The notes: generated from the letters alone by a model not told the origin. Shown: positions 27,039 through 36,277, numbered from the stretch's first letter. The stretch: DNA of 64,000 nt from Blautia faecis (GCF_020554845.1 NZ_JAJCIA010000016.1:25258-89257), one strand, 5' to 3'. A program made the numbers and translations.

Positions 27039-27063
27039 AACGGATATTCACCATATCTGAAAC

Positions 27064-27140
27064 TCAGCTGTCTGGCGCCTGTTGCGCTCCTGCAGCTGCC
27101 GGCTGCATTCGTAATCCGGGCTGTCGCCAGACGATATCCA
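27064..27140 (+). repeat. Repeat family 2, copy A
   Basis: About 60-75 bases are shared, in reverse orientation, with 56479-56537; the best-preserved part reads GCATTCGTAATCCG after CAGCTGCCG. Here the repeat also forms a stem, GTCTGGCG (27070-27077) with CGCCAGAC (27125-27132). It lies between pssA and psd. Confidence 0.65.
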
Positions 27141-27215
27141 TGAATTCGCTCATGCAAGCATGGCTCATTTGTAGATGCCATCGGGAACTTTTATAGCAAA
27201 TGCAGGGGAGGTATT

Positions 27216-28097
27216 ATGAAATATATAGACAGAAAAGGCAACATCACAATAGAGGAGAACGGACAGGACAAATTTTTGCGCCATCTGTATAATGACTGGG
27301 GCGGACGCCTTTGCCTGAAGATCATAATACAGCCTTTTGTTACCAGACTGGGCGGCTGGTTTTTAAACACCAGGCTTTCTGCGAGGATGATTTCTGGATT
27401 TGTGGAGCGCAATCACATTGATCTTTCCAGCTGCACCAGACAGGAGTTTGCTTCCTATAACGACTTTTTTACCCGCAGGCTTAAAGAGGGGCAGCGACCT
27501 GTGGCGGAGGATGACAGCGTACTGGTCAGCCCTTGTGACGGAAAGGTTACCGTGAGCCGTATTGGAAGTGATTCCAGATTTTATATAAAAGATACTCTGT
27601 ATACCCTGGAACGTCTGCTGAAGAATAAAAAGCTGGCAGAGCGGTATCTTGGCGGTTATGCAGTGATCCTCAGGCTGACAGTCGATGATTATCACCATTA
27701 CTGCTATGTGGCAGACGGAGAGAAATCTCCGGATGTAAAGATCCCCGGTGTTTTTCATACGGTAAATCCTGCTGCTAATGACGTATGCCAGATTTATCAT
27801 GAGAATACCAGAGAGTATTGCCTGTTAAAAACAGAGCAGTTTGGAACCATTGCTATGATGGAAGTCGGAGCTATGATGGTGGGGAAAATTACCAATCTGA
27901 AACCTGGCCCCTGTGAAGTGAAAAAGGGTGAGGAGAAGGGCTATTTTGAATTCGGAGGTTCTACTATTGTCCTGCTTCTTCAGCATGGAAAGGTAAGGCT
28001 GGATTCTGATTTGATAGAGAATTCTGAAAATGGATACGAAACGATTGTAAGAATGGGTGAGAGAATTGGCAAATGTAAATTACCAAAAAGAGCTTGA
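27216..28097 (+). CDS. psd: Phosphatidylserine decarboxylase Psd
   Basis: 293 residues. The self-cleavage site is FEFGGST with Ser249 becoming the pyruvoyl group. SPCDGKVTV and VDDYHHYCYV carry the conserved Asp and His. AGGGGAGG precedes the ATG. It follows pssA after 177 bases that hold repeat family 2. It makes phosphatidylethanolamine. Confidence 0.95.
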   Translation: MKYIDRKGNITIEENGQDKFLRHLYNDWGGRLCLKIIIQPFVTRLGGWFLNTRLSARMISGFVERNHIDLSSCTRQEFASYNDFFTRRLKEGQRPVAEDDSVLVSPCDGKVTVSRIGSDSRFYIKDTLYTLERLLKNKKLAERYLGGYAVILRLTVDDYHHYCYVADGEKSPDVKIPGVFHTVNPAANDVCQIYHENTREYCLLKTEQFGTIAMMEVGAMMVGKITNLKPGPCEVKKGEEKGYFEFGGSTIVLLLQHGKVRLDSDLIENSENGYETIVRMGERIGKCKLPKRA

Positions 28098-28725
28098 AAA
28101 ATTAATCAAACAGCATGAGAAAGAAGGAAAGGTTCCCAGACTTTTTCTTCATGCATGCTGTGCGCCATGCAGCAGTTATGTCCTGGAATATCTTTCCAGG
28201 TTTTTTTCTGTTACAGTATTTTTTTATAACCCCAATATTTCTCCCAAGGAGGAATATGAGAAGCGGGTGGCAGAAATCCGCAGGCTGATCAGCGAGATGA
28301 AGTTTCTTCATCCAGTCGCTCTGGTGGAAGGAGAGTATAGACCAGAGGATTTTTATGTCATGGCAAAAGGAATGGAGGATGTACCGGAGGGAGGAGAACG
28401 ATGTTTCAAATGTTATCGGCTTCGAATGGAGGCAGCAGCAAAGCTGGCTCAGGAGGGCGGATATGATTATTTTACCACCACACTTTCCATCAGTCCTTTA
28501 AAAAATGCGGGAAAGATCAATGAGATAGGCCAGGAACTTGCACAAATCTATAAAGTGGAGCATCTTCCGTCTGATTTCAAGAAAAAGAACGGATATAAGC
28601 GGTCTATAGAACTTTCCCATGAATATGGGCTGTATCGGCAGAATTATTGCGGGTGTGTGTTTTCTAAGCGGGAGAGCATGGAGCGGGAAAAGCAGAAACA
28701 ACAGAGCTGCATGGACTGTCAGTGA
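28057..28725 (+). CDS. queH: Epoxyqueuosine reductase QueH
   Basis: 222 residues. The cysteine motifs of QueH (DUF208) are present: LHACCAPCSS near the N-terminus, GERCFKCYRLRM in the middle and YCGCVFS near the C-terminus, which hold an iron-sulfur cluster and a second metal. It performs the last step of queuosine synthesis in tRNA. The frame opens with GTG at 28057, 41 bases inside psd; no ATG exists before the first conserved motif and the ribosome binding site is poor, so the start is uncertain. Confidence 0.93.
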   Translation: MRELANVNYQKELEKLIKQHEKEGKVPRLFLHACCAPCSSYVLEYLSRFFSVTVFFYNPNISPKEEYEKRVAEIRRLISEMKFLHPVALVEGEYRPEDFYVMAKGMEDVPEGGERCFKCYRLRMEAAAKLAQEGGYDYFTTTLSISPLKNAGKINEIGQELAQIYKVEHLPSDFKKKNGYKRSIELSHEYGLYRQNYCGCVFSKRESMEREKQKQQSCMDCQ

Positions 28726-29014
28726 AACCATCTGATATTTTGCAAACAATAGTGCAGAGTCATGCACTTGCATGAATTTTGTGCATTGCAAAACGGTTTG
28801 ATGCAGTAATGTATAGCGAAAATCATAATGAAAGACTCTTTGCAATTAGCAGAAAGTGTGATAAACTAGCACTTGATTGTAGTAAAGTTAGAAAGAATTT
28901 GTAAGGTTCCTATGATACTTCAAAGTGTATTTCTGTAAAATTCTTAAGCATCTTGCTTTTGGAATAAAAATATTGAAAAATTCGTGGAACTTTGCAGGAA
29001 ATGAGGAGAAATAT

Positions 29015-30394
29015 ATGGCACAGCTTTGGGGCGGACGCTTCACTAAGGAAACCGATAAACTGGTTTATAATTTTAATGCATCCATTTCATTTGACCAGAA
29101 ATTTTATGAACAGGATATCCGTGGCAGCAAGGCACATGTAAAGATGCTTGCAAAACAGGGGATTCTGACAGAGAAAGAGAGAGATCAGATATTAGAAGGA
29201 CTGGAGGGAATCCTGGCAGATGTGAAAGCAGGCAGACTTGCAATCACATCAGAATATGAGGATATCCACAGCTTTGTAGAGGCAAACCTGATCGACCGTA
29301 TTGGTGATCCGGGTAAGAAGCTTCACACGGGAAGAAGCCGTAATGACCAGGTTGCACTGGACATGAAGCTTTATGTGCGTGATGAAATCGATGAGATTGA
29401 CCAGGAAATAAAATCACTGCTTGAGGCTCTTCAGAAGATCATGGAAGAGAATGTGCATACTTATATGCCTGGCTTTACCCATCTCCAGAAAGCCCAGCCA
29501 GTTACGCTGGCGCATCATGTGGGAGCATATTTTGAAATGTTCCGCCGTGACAGAGGCCGTCTGTTTGATATCCGCAAGAGAATGAACACCTGTCCTCTTG
29601 GCGCGGGAGCTCTTGCAGGAACTACCTATCCGCTGGACAGAGAATACACTGCACAGCTTCTGGACTTTGATGAGCCAACCAGAAACAGTATGGACTCTGT
29701 ATCTGACAGAGATTATGTGATTGAACTGTTGTCCGCACTTTCTACGGTTATGATGCATCTCAGCCGTTTTTCCGAGGAGATTATTCTCTGGAATTCCAAT
29801 GAGTACCGTTTTGTGGAAATCGATGATGCATACAGTACCGGAAGCAGTATTATGCCTCAGAAGAAGAACCCGGATATTGCTGAGCTGGTAAGAGGAAAAA
29901 CAGGACGTGTTTATGGAGCACTAACATCAATTCTTACTACCATGAAGGGAATTCCGCTGGCATACAATAAGGATATGCAGGAGGATAAGGAACTTACGTT
30001 TGATGCTATTGATACTGTGAAAGGTTGTCTTGCTCTTTTTACCGGCATGGTATCCACCATGCAGTTTAACAAGGCGAACATGGAAGCAAGCGCAAAGAAT
30101 GGCTTTACCAATGCTACTGATGCGGCAGATTACCTGGTAAATCATGGCGTGCCTTTCCGTGATGCACATGGAATCGTTGGGCAGCTGGTCCTGAAATGTA
30201 TTGAAAAGGGAATTTCCCTGGATGAACTGTCCCTTGAAGAGTATAAAGAAATCAGTCCTGTGTTTGAGCAGGATATTTATGAGGCTATCAGCATGAAGAC
30301 CTGTGTGGAGAAACGTATGACTCTTGGAGCTCCCGGTCCGGATGTGATGGAGCAGGTAATTGCCGGAAATAAAAAGTATCTGGAAGCGAACTGA
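29015..30394 (+). CDS. argH: Argininosuccinate lyase ArgH
   Basis: 459 residues from ATG 29015 with GAGGAG eight bases upstream; the frame extends to 28925 but without a site. The N-terminus AQLWGGRFTKETDKLV, the GRSRNDQVALD block and the signature GSSIMPQKKNPD are diagnostic. It cleaves argininosuccinate to arginine and fumarate. No other arginine gene is next to it. Confidence 0.97.
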   Translation: MAQLWGGRFTKETDKLVYNFNASISFDQKFYEQDIRGSKAHVKMLAKQGILTEKERDQILEGLEGILADVKAGRLAITSEYEDIHSFVEANLIDRIGDPGKKLHTGRSRNDQVALDMKLYVRDEIDEIDQEIKSLLEALQKIMEENVHTYMPGFTHLQKAQPVTLAHHVGAYFEMFRRDRGRLFDIRKRMNTCPLGAGALAGTTYPLDREYTAQLLDFDEPTRNSMDSVSDRDYVIELLSALSTVMMHLSRFSEEIILWNSNEYRFVEIDDAYSTGSSIMPQKKNPDIAELVRGKTGRVYGALTSILTTMKGIPLAYNKDMQEDKELTFDAIDTVKGCLALFTGMVSTMQFNKANMEASAKNGFTNATDAADYLVNHGVPFRDAHGIVGQLVLKCIEKGISLDELSLEEYKEISPVFEQDIYEAISMKTCVEKRMTLGAPGPDVMEQVIAGNKKYLEAN

Positions 30395-30400
30395 AAAGAG

Positions 30401-30437
30401 GACACATCTTGCAGAAAGCCTTTTTCAAATATGCTCT
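30401..30437 (-). repeat. Remnant of the 160-bp MITE-like element
   Basis: The other end of the element, ending in TTTTTCAAATATGCTCT, lies 6 bases after the argH stop codon. Confidence 0.7.
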
Positions 30438-30539
30438 GGGCAGTTCGGTGGAAAGTAACGAAAGAATCTTGTTTTATAGGATTTTTTTGGTAAATCAGAT
30501 AAATTTATTGCTTTAATATGATAAAATTTAAGAAAGTAC

Positions 30540-30568
30540 TTGCATTTTCTCAGAACATGGTATAGTAT
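30540..30568 (+). promoter_or_regulatory. Promoter of asd
   Basis: -35 TTGCAT (30540-30545), 17-base spacer, -10 TAGTAT (30563-30568), about 50 bases upstream of the start codon. Confidence 0.65.
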
Positions 30569-30617
30569 GTCATAGAAATACACATGTACGCAGAGGAAAG
30601 AATGAGGAGAGAATATT

Positions 30618-31703
30618 ATGAGTGAAAAGCTTAGAGTTGGTATTTTAGGTGCTACCGGAATGGTGGGTCAGAGATTTATTTCCCTGTTAGAGAATCATCC
30701 ATGGTTTGAAGTTGTAACTGTTGCAGCAAGTCCGAGAAGTGCTGGAAAGACTTACGAGGACGCTGTAGGAGGCAGATGGAAAATGGATACTCCAATGCCG
30801 GAAACAGTGAAAAAGCTTGTTGTTATGAATGTAAATGAGGTAGAGAAAGTTGCGTCAACTGTCGACTTTGTATTCTCTGCTGTAGATATGTCCAAGGACG
30901 AGATTAAAGCCATCGAGGAAGCATATGCCAAGACTGAGACACCAGTTGTTTCCAACAACAGTGCCCATAGATGGACACCTGATGTGCCGATGGTAATTCC
31001 GGAAATCAATCCAGAGCATTTCGAAGTTATCAAACATCAGAAAGAGCGTCTGGGAACAAAGAGAGGTTTCATCGCTGTTAAGCCAAACTGTTCTATTCAG
31101 AGCTATGCACCTGCACTTACTGCATGGAAAGAATTTGAGCCATATGAAGTAGTTGCTACTACATATCAGGCAATTTCCGGAGCTGGAAAAACATTTAAGG
31201 ACTGGCCGGAAATGGAGCATAACATCATTCCATATATTGGTGGCGAGGAAGAAAAGAGCGAGAAAGAGCCACTTCGTATCTGGGGTAAAGTTGAGGACGG
31301 CGTGATTGTTCCGGCGAAAGAGCCTGTTATCACATGTCAGTGCGTTCGTGTGCCGATCCTGAATGGACACACTGCAGCTGCATTTGTAAAATTCAGAAAG
31401 AAACCTACGAAAGAGCAGCTTGTAAAAGCACTTGTAGAGTTCAAGGGAGTTCCTCAGGAACTGAATCTTCCAAGCGCACCGAAGCAGTTCATTCAGTATC
31501 TTGAGGAGGATAATCGTCCACAGGTTACAGAGGATGTGAACTTCGAGAACGGAATGGGCGTATCAATCGGAAGACTTCGCGAGGATACTGTTTACGATTG
31601 GAAGTTCATTGGACTTTCCCACAACACTGTAAGAGGTGCTGCAGGTGGTGCTGTTCTTTGCGCAGAGACATTGAAGGCGCAGGGATATATCCAGGCGAAA
31701 TAA
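30618..31703 (+). CDS. asd: Aspartate-semialdehyde dehydrogenase (archaeal/fungal type)
   Basis: 361 residues. GILGATGMVGQRF binds NADP, and KPNCSIQSY carries the catalytic Cys. The length and the SGAGKTFKDWP block fit the archaeal/fungal branch of Asd rather than the E. coli branch. It makes aspartate semialdehyde for lysine/DAP, threonine and methionine. It stands alone with its own promoter and terminator. Confidence 0.95.
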   Translation: MSEKLRVGILGATGMVGQRFISLLENHPWFEVVTVAASPRSAGKTYEDAVGGRWKMDTPMPETVKKLVVMNVNEVEKVASTVDFVFSAVDMSKDEIKAIEEAYAKTETPVVSNNSAHRWTPDVPMVIPEINPEHFEVIKHQKERLGTKRGFIAVKPNCSIQSYAPALTAWKEFEPYEVVATTYQAISGAGKTFKDWPEMEHNIIPYIGGEEEKSEKEPLRIWGKVEDGVIVPAKEPVITCQCVRVPILNGHTAAAFVKFRKKPTKEQLVKALVEFKGVPQELNLPSAPKQFIQYLEEDNRPQVTEDVNFENGMGVSIGRLREDTVYDWKFIGLSHNTVRGAAGGAVLCAETLKAQGYIQAK

Positions 31704-31724
31704 ATTGAAGAGTGAATAAATGCA

Positions 31725-31763
31725 GGGAGAATGCTGCCGGATGTGGTGGCATTCTCCCTTTTT
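31725..31763 (+). terminator. Strong terminator of asd
   Basis: GGGAGAATGC pairs with GCATTCTCCC (10-bp perfect stem plus an inner GCC/GG helix) and is followed by five T. Confidence 0.9.
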
Positions 31764-31771
31764 GGGATTGC

Positions 31772-31896
31772 CGGCAATCAGCACGCCCCACTTTGTGGTA
31801 GATTTCACTCGAATTCGTCTGCCGTAGCCCGTTACGGCAGACGAATTCGAGTGAAATCTACCGCAAATTGTGACGTACATCTTGCACCTTTTTCAA
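31772..31896 (+). repeat. Diverged internal copy of the MITE-like element with a near-perfect long hairpin
   Basis: Shares the inner part of the 160-bp element (GCACGCCCCACTTTG, then AGATTTCAC, CGTAGCCCG, and TTGTGACG with CATCTTGCA) but lacks its ends. Positions 31797-31826 pair perfectly with 31833-31862: 30 bp without a mismatch around a 6-base loop. Confidence 0.75.
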
Positions 31897-31936
31897 GAAT
31901 AGTAGCAGATAAACAACTAAAATAAAAAACTGACCG

Positions 31937-31965
31937 TTTACGATAGGGGAGATTCATGTTAAAAT
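31937..31965 (+). promoter_or_regulatory. Promoter of selD
   Basis: -35 TTTACG (31937-31942), 17-base spacer, -10 TAAAAT (31960-31965). The start site would fall just before the MITE-like copy, so the element becomes the selD leader. Confidence 0.5.
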
Positions 31966-31978
31966 AGATAGCACGTTA

Positions 31979-32138
31979 GAGCCTGTTTGAAAAATCATTC
32001 CCGCAATATGCACGCCCCACTTTGCGGGAGATTTCACCCGAATTCGATTGCCGTAGCCCGCTACGGCGCCCTCATCCGGGCAAAATTTCCCACAAATTGT
32101 GACGCACATCTTGCAGAAAGCCTTTTTCAAACACGCTC
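31979..32138 (+). repeat. Full 160-bp MITE-like element, copy 1
   Basis: Begins GAGCCTGTTTGAAAAAT and ends TTTTTCAAACACGCTC, with related inverted ends, and is flanked on both sides by TA (31977-31978 and 32139-32140). The inner part is a long imperfect palindrome around GCCGTAGCCCGCTACGGC. TA flanks fit insertion by an IS630/Tc1-mariner type transposase. It ends 10 bases before the selD ribosome binding site. Confidence 0.85.
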
Positions 32139-32161
32139 TAGAACTGACAGGAGGTGAGTCC

Positions 32162-33310
32162 ATGAGCGACAGAGAGCGAATCCGCCTTACCCAGTATTCT
32201 CATACATCTGGCTGAGCGGCGAAAGTAGGTCCGGGGACCCTTGCCCAGGTTCTGGGTAAGCTGCCGAAGTTTTATGATTCGAATTTACTGGTCGGAACGG
32301 AATCTTCCGACGATGCTGCTGTATATCGTATATCTGATGATCTGGCCATGATCCAGACCGTGGATTTTTTTACACCGATCGTGGACGATCCTTATACTTT
32401 CGGACAGATCGCAGCGGCAAATGCGTTAAGTGATGTGTATGCTATGGGTGGAGAGCCTAAGCTGGCATTGAATATTGCAGCCTTTCCTAATTGTCTTGAT
32501 CCGGAGATTCTGGGCGAGATTCTGCGGGGAGGTGCAGACAAGGTAATGGAGGCTGGTGCTTCTCTTGCGGGAGGACACACGATTCAGGACGATGAGCCGA
32601 AATATGGCTTGTGCGTTACCGGATTTGTAAATCCTGCCTCAATGTGGAAAAATATTGGAGCAGAGACCGGAGATGTTCTGATCCTTACCAAGCCTCTTGG
32701 AACCGGAATTCTTTCTACTGCAGTGAAAGGAGAGATGGCATCTGAGGAAGAGACTGCCTATGCAGCTTCTGTGATGGCGACTTTGAACAGGTATGCCAGA
32801 GATAAAGTGGCAGATCTGCAGATTCATGCCTGCACGGATGTAACAGGTTTTGGTCTTGCCGGACATGCCCTGGAAATGGCGAAGGGAAGTGGGAAGACCC
32901 TTTGTATTTCTCTTGGTTCCCTGCCGATTATGAAAGGAGCACTTGACTATGCTTCTATGGGATTTATTCCTGTAGGTGCATACCGCAATCGGGAATTTGC
33001 AGGGGGAGAGTGCGAGTTTTCATGGAAGAATCACAGTGGGGAAAGCAGTGAGAATTTCTGGCTGGAAAAGACCAGGTGTGAAGCTGTGGAAAATGAAACA
33101 GGCAGAAGTGAAACCATCATAAATGAAGCAGAGCTTGCTGCCCGTGAGGATATAGTATTTGACCCGCAGACTTCCGGAGGGCTTCTCCTGAGTATAGATT
33201 CTCAGGATGCGGGCAAGGCAATTAGTCGACTGTCTTCTCTGTCGCTTCCCTGTGCTGTGATTGGACGGGTAATTAATTTACAAAAGAAACATCTTGTTTT
33301 TGTGAAATAG
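32162..33310 (+). CDS. selD: Selenide, water dikinase SelD, a selenoprotein (Sec at codon 18)
   Basis: Makes selenophosphate from selenide and ATP. The real start is ATG 32162 (AGGAGGTGA before it); an in-frame TGA at 32213-32215 interrupts the frame, so a naive caller begins at 32348. Read through, it gives HTSGUAAKVGPG, the catalytic loop of SelD with selenocysteine at residue 18 and the essential Lys at 21. The rest matches: VGTESSDDAAVY, TVDFFTPIVDDP, GGHTIQD and DPQTSGGLL. Total 382 residues. A hairpin that meets the bacterial SECIS rules follows the TGA. The host must therefore have SelA, SelB and tRNA-Sec. Confidence 0.96.
32216..32260 (+). promoter_or_regulatory. SECIS-type hairpin of selD
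   Basis: Just after the TGA codon, CTTGCCCAG (32240-32248) pairs with CTGGGTAAG (32252-32260) in a 9-bp stem with loop GTT; the loop begins 33 bases after the TGA and starts with G. A nearer small stem, GGTC with GACC around CGGG (32228-32239), has its loop 16 bases after the TGA. Either fits bacterial SECIS spacing. Confidence 0.7.
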
Positions 33311-33317
33311 TTCCTAA

Positions 33318-33335
33318 TTGATAAAAAATTATCAA
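33318..33335. promoter_or_regulatory. Rex-type inverted repeat upstream of the FNT channel
   Basis: TTGATAAAAAATTATCAA is a perfect 7-4-7 inverted repeat, the shape of Rex operators (consensus TTGTTAANNNNTTAACAA), six bases upstream of the -35 element. Confidence 0.6.
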
Positions 33336-33341
33336 CTTCTA

Positions 33342-33370
33342 TTGTGAAAAATACATCAAAGTGTTATAAT
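33342..33370 (+). promoter_or_regulatory. Promoter of the FNT channel gene
   Basis: -35 TTGTGA (33342-33347), 17-base spacer, -10 TATAAT (33365-33370), 28 bases before the start codon. Confidence 0.8.
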
Positions 33371-33398
33371 TGTAAAAAACAATACGGAGGTGTTTTTT

Positions 33399-34154
33399 AT
33401 GAACTATGAAGATGTGCAAAAACTTTCAAACGCAGCCAAAAACAAAATCGGGCTGCTGAACGGCAATTTCCTGAAGTACTTTCTTCGGGCTGTAATGGCT
33501 GGTTTCTTTATTGATGTGGCAGTTATTTACAGCAATGTTATAGGAAGTGTATTTTCAGGATCAGATCCTGCCTGGGGCAAGTTTCTTGGAGCTGTAGTGT
33601 TCTCCATTGCTGTTCTTCTGATCAGCCTGGTTGGCGGCGAGCTGTTTACCGGTAATAACATGGTAATGGCATTCGGCGCCTTCGACAAGAGTGTATCCTG
33701 GGGGGATGCAGGCAAGGTATGGCTGGTAAGCTACCTTGGCAATTTCGTTGGATGTGCAATTATGGCACTTCTTTTTGTAGGAGCAGGTGCATCCGGCTCA
33801 GCAGATTATTTCGCAGGCTTTATTAACAACAAGCTGACGATCCCTATGGGACAGATGTTCATGCGTGCAATTTTGTGTAACTTCTTCGTATGTCTTGGTG
33901 TACTCTGCGGAATTAAGCTGAAAAGTGAAACCGGTAAATTCCTTATGATCGTAATGTGTATCTCTGCATTCGTTTTCAGCGGATTTGAGCACTGCATTGC
34001 AAACATGGGAATTTTTGTAGTAAGCCTTGGTCTGGTAGATGGCCTTTCCGTTGGTCTCATGCTGAAGAGTATGCTGATCGTAACCATTGGAAATATGGTG
34101 GGAGGTGCTCTTTTACTGGCATGGCCATTAAGAAAGATGAGCGCAGATAAATAA
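33399..34154 (+). CDS. Formate/nitrite (FNT) family channel
   Basis: 251 residues from ATG 33399, with CGGAGG eight bases before it (the GTG at 33390 lies in that site). About six membrane helices; the FNT blocks GGELFTGNNMVMAFG, NFVGCAIMA and ISAFVFSGFEHCIANM are clear. Such channels pass formate, nitrite or hydrosulfide. Together with selD next door and PFOR in the window, formate is the likeliest (inference). A Rex-type site suggests redox control. topB starts one base after its stop. Confidence 0.9.
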   Translation: MNYEDVQKLSNAAKNKIGLLNGNFLKYFLRAVMAGFFIDVAVIYSNVIGSVFSGSDPAWGKFLGAVVFSIAVLLISLVGGELFTGNNMVMAFGAFDKSVSWGDAGKVWLVSYLGNFVGCAIMALLFVGAGASGSADYFAGFINNKLTIPMGQMFMRAILCNFFVCLGVLCGIKLKSETGKFLMIVMCISAFVFSGFEHCIANMGIFVVSLGLVDGLSVGLMLKSMLIVTIGNMVGGALLLAWPLRKMSADK

Positions 34155-34155
34155 T

Positions 34156-36216
34156 ATGTCAAAAGCTTTATACATAGCAGAGAAGCCCAGCGTGGCTCAG
34201 GAATTTGCGAAAGCTTTAAAATCTGGCGGACAAAGACGGGATGGCTATATCGAGTCTGATACTTGCGTGGTGACCTGGTGTGTGGGACATCTGGTCACCA
34301 TGAGCTATCCTGAGAAATATGATATGAAATACAAAAGGTGGAGTTTAGATACCCTGCCTTTTTTGCCGCATGATTTTAAATACGAAGTGATACCTGGCGT
34401 GGAAAAACAGTTCCAGATCGTGAAAGGGCTTTTAAACAGACCTGATATTGATACCATTTATGTGTGTACCGACTCTGGGCGTGAAGGTGAATATATTTAC
34501 CGCCTGGTAGCACAGATGGCGGGAGTGAAGGACAGGACGCAGAAGCGTGTGTGGATCGACTCCCAGACTGAAGAAGAGATTCTTCGGGGAATCCGTGAGG
34601 CAAAGGACATCTCAGAATATGATAACCTTGCCGCAGCCGCCTATCTTCGGGCAAAAGAAGATTATCTGATGGGAATTAATTTCTCACGTGTACTGACTTT
34701 GCGTTATGGAAACAGCGTAACCAATTATCTTGGAGGCAAATACCAGGCAATTTCCGTTGGACGGGTTATGACCTGTGTCCTTGGGATGGTAGTTCGCCGC
34801 GAGCGGGAAATCCGCGCATTTGTGAAAACACCTTTTTACAGAGTTGTGAGCAGCATTGCTCTTGAAGGAGAAAGCTTTGAAGGAGAGTGGAGAGCTGTAG
34901 AAGGCAGCCGCTATTTCCAGTCCCCTGTTTTATATAAAGAAAATGGTTTTAAGAAAAAAGAAGATGCCCAGAAGCTGATCTGTGAATTAAGTACACAGCA
35001 GCCTCTTATATGTACGGTGGAGAAGATTGAGCGAAAGAAGGAAAATAAGAATCCGCCTCTTCTGTTTAATCTGGCAGAGCTTCAGAATGTCTGTTCCAAA
35101 CTGTTCAAGATCAGTCCGGATGAGACTCTTTCCATTGTGCAGGATCTTTATGAAAAGAAACTGGTCACATATCCCAGAACAGATGCCAGAGTTTTATCGA
35201 CAGCTGTGGCAAAGGAGATTTATAAGAATATTTCCGGGCTTCGGAATTATCCTCAGGCCGGGGAAGCTGCGCAAGGTGCGTTAGAGCTTGGCGCATACAA
35301 AAATATCGCGAAGACACGTTACACCAATGACAAACAGATTACAGACCATTATGCTATTATTCCTACTGGCCAGGGACTTGGCGCACTAAAGGGACTTTCT
35401 CTGACAGCACAGCGGGTGTATGAGACGATTGTGAGACGATTTTTAAGCATTTTTTATCCACCGGCTGTTTATCAGAAGGTAAGCCTTGTGACGAAAATGG
35501 AGAATGAATCTTTCTTTTCTTCTTTTAAAGTTTTGCTTAGTGAAGGGTATCTGAAGATTGCTGCAAATTCTTTTGCAAAAAAGAGTATGGCAGAAGTTTC
35601 CGGAAAAACTCCCGAAAGTGAAGGAGAAGGTGAGGTTTCCTGCGACGAAGCTTTGTTAGCTGCATTGCAGAAACTGAAAAAGGGTGATATACTAAACATA
35701 AATGGTCTTGGTATCAAGGAAGGAGAGACATCTCCACCGAAACGATACAATTCCGGTTCTATGATCCTGGCAATGGAGAATGCAGGCCAGCTGATCGAGG
35801 ATGAGGATCTTCGTTCACAGATCAAGGGAAGCGGAATTGGTACCAGCGCCACCAGAGCAGAGATTTTGAAGAAGCTGTTTAATATCAGATATCTGTCTCT
35901 GAATAAGAAAACCCAGGTGATCACACCTACCCTTCAGGGGGAAATGATTTATGATGTGGTAAACTGTTCTATCCGTCAGCTTCTGAACCCGGAACTGACT
36001 GCCAGCTGGGAGAAGGGACTTACCTATGTAGCAGAGGGATCTATTACAGAGCAGGAATATATGGATAAGCTGGAGCACTTTGTAAGGATTCGTACCAAAC
36101 AGGTGGAGGACAGTCATTTTCAGTATGCGCTGAGGCAGTTTTTTGATGCAGCTGCGCAGTTTTATAAGAAGCCGGAGCGGGAAACTGCTATGAAAAAAAG
36201 GCAGAACACGCTCTGA
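34156..36216 (+). CDS. topB: DNA topoisomerase III TopB
   Basis: 686 residues. The Toprim domain has AEKPSVAQEFAKAL and CTDSGREGEYIYR; the active-site Tyr lies in LVTYPRTDARVL; further topoisomerase IA blocks run to ~600. It relaxes and decatenates DNA through a 5'-phosphotyrosine. Starting one base after the FNT stop with a poor ribosome binding site, it may be translated by coupling. Confidence 0.95.
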   Translation: MSKALYIAEKPSVAQEFAKALKSGGQRRDGYIESDTCVVTWCVGHLVTMSYPEKYDMKYKRWSLDTLPFLPHDFKYEVIPGVEKQFQIVKGLLNRPDIDTIYVCTDSGREGEYIYRLVAQMAGVKDRTQKRVWIDSQTEEEILRGIREAKDISEYDNLAAAAYLRAKEDYLMGINFSRVLTLRYGNSVTNYLGGKYQAISVGRVMTCVLGMVVRREREIRAFVKTPFYRVVSSIALEGESFEGEWRAVEGSRYFQSPVLYKENGFKKKEDAQKLICELSTQQPLICTVEKIERKKENKNPPLLFNLAELQNVCSKLFKISPDETLSIVQDLYEKKLVTYPRTDARVLSTAVAKEIYKNISGLRNYPQAGEAAQGALELGAYKNIAKTRYTNDKQITDHYAIIPTGQGLGALKGLSLTAQRVYETIVRRFLSIFYPPAVYQKVSLVTKMENESFFSSFKVLLSEGYLKIAANSFAKKSMAEVSGKTPESEGEGEVSCDEALLAALQKLKKGDILNINGLGIKEGETSPPKRYNSGSMILAMENAGQLIEDEDLRSQIKGSGIGTSATRAEILKKLFNIRYLSLNKKTQVITPTLQGEMIYDVVNCSIRQLLNPELTASWEKGLTYVAEGSITEQEYMDKLEHFVRIRTKQVEDSHFQYALRQFFDAAAQFYKKPERETAMKKRQNTL

Positions 36217-36277
36217 TACAGATTTGGGAATAAAGGAAATCATTCATTAAATTAGATTTATATGAGGAGGATGTATT

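Noticed and set aside
33318..33335. FNR/CRP-type site at the FNT gene
   Set aside because: The TTGAT and ATCAA halves are 8 bases apart, not 4; the 7-4-7 layout fits Rex instead.
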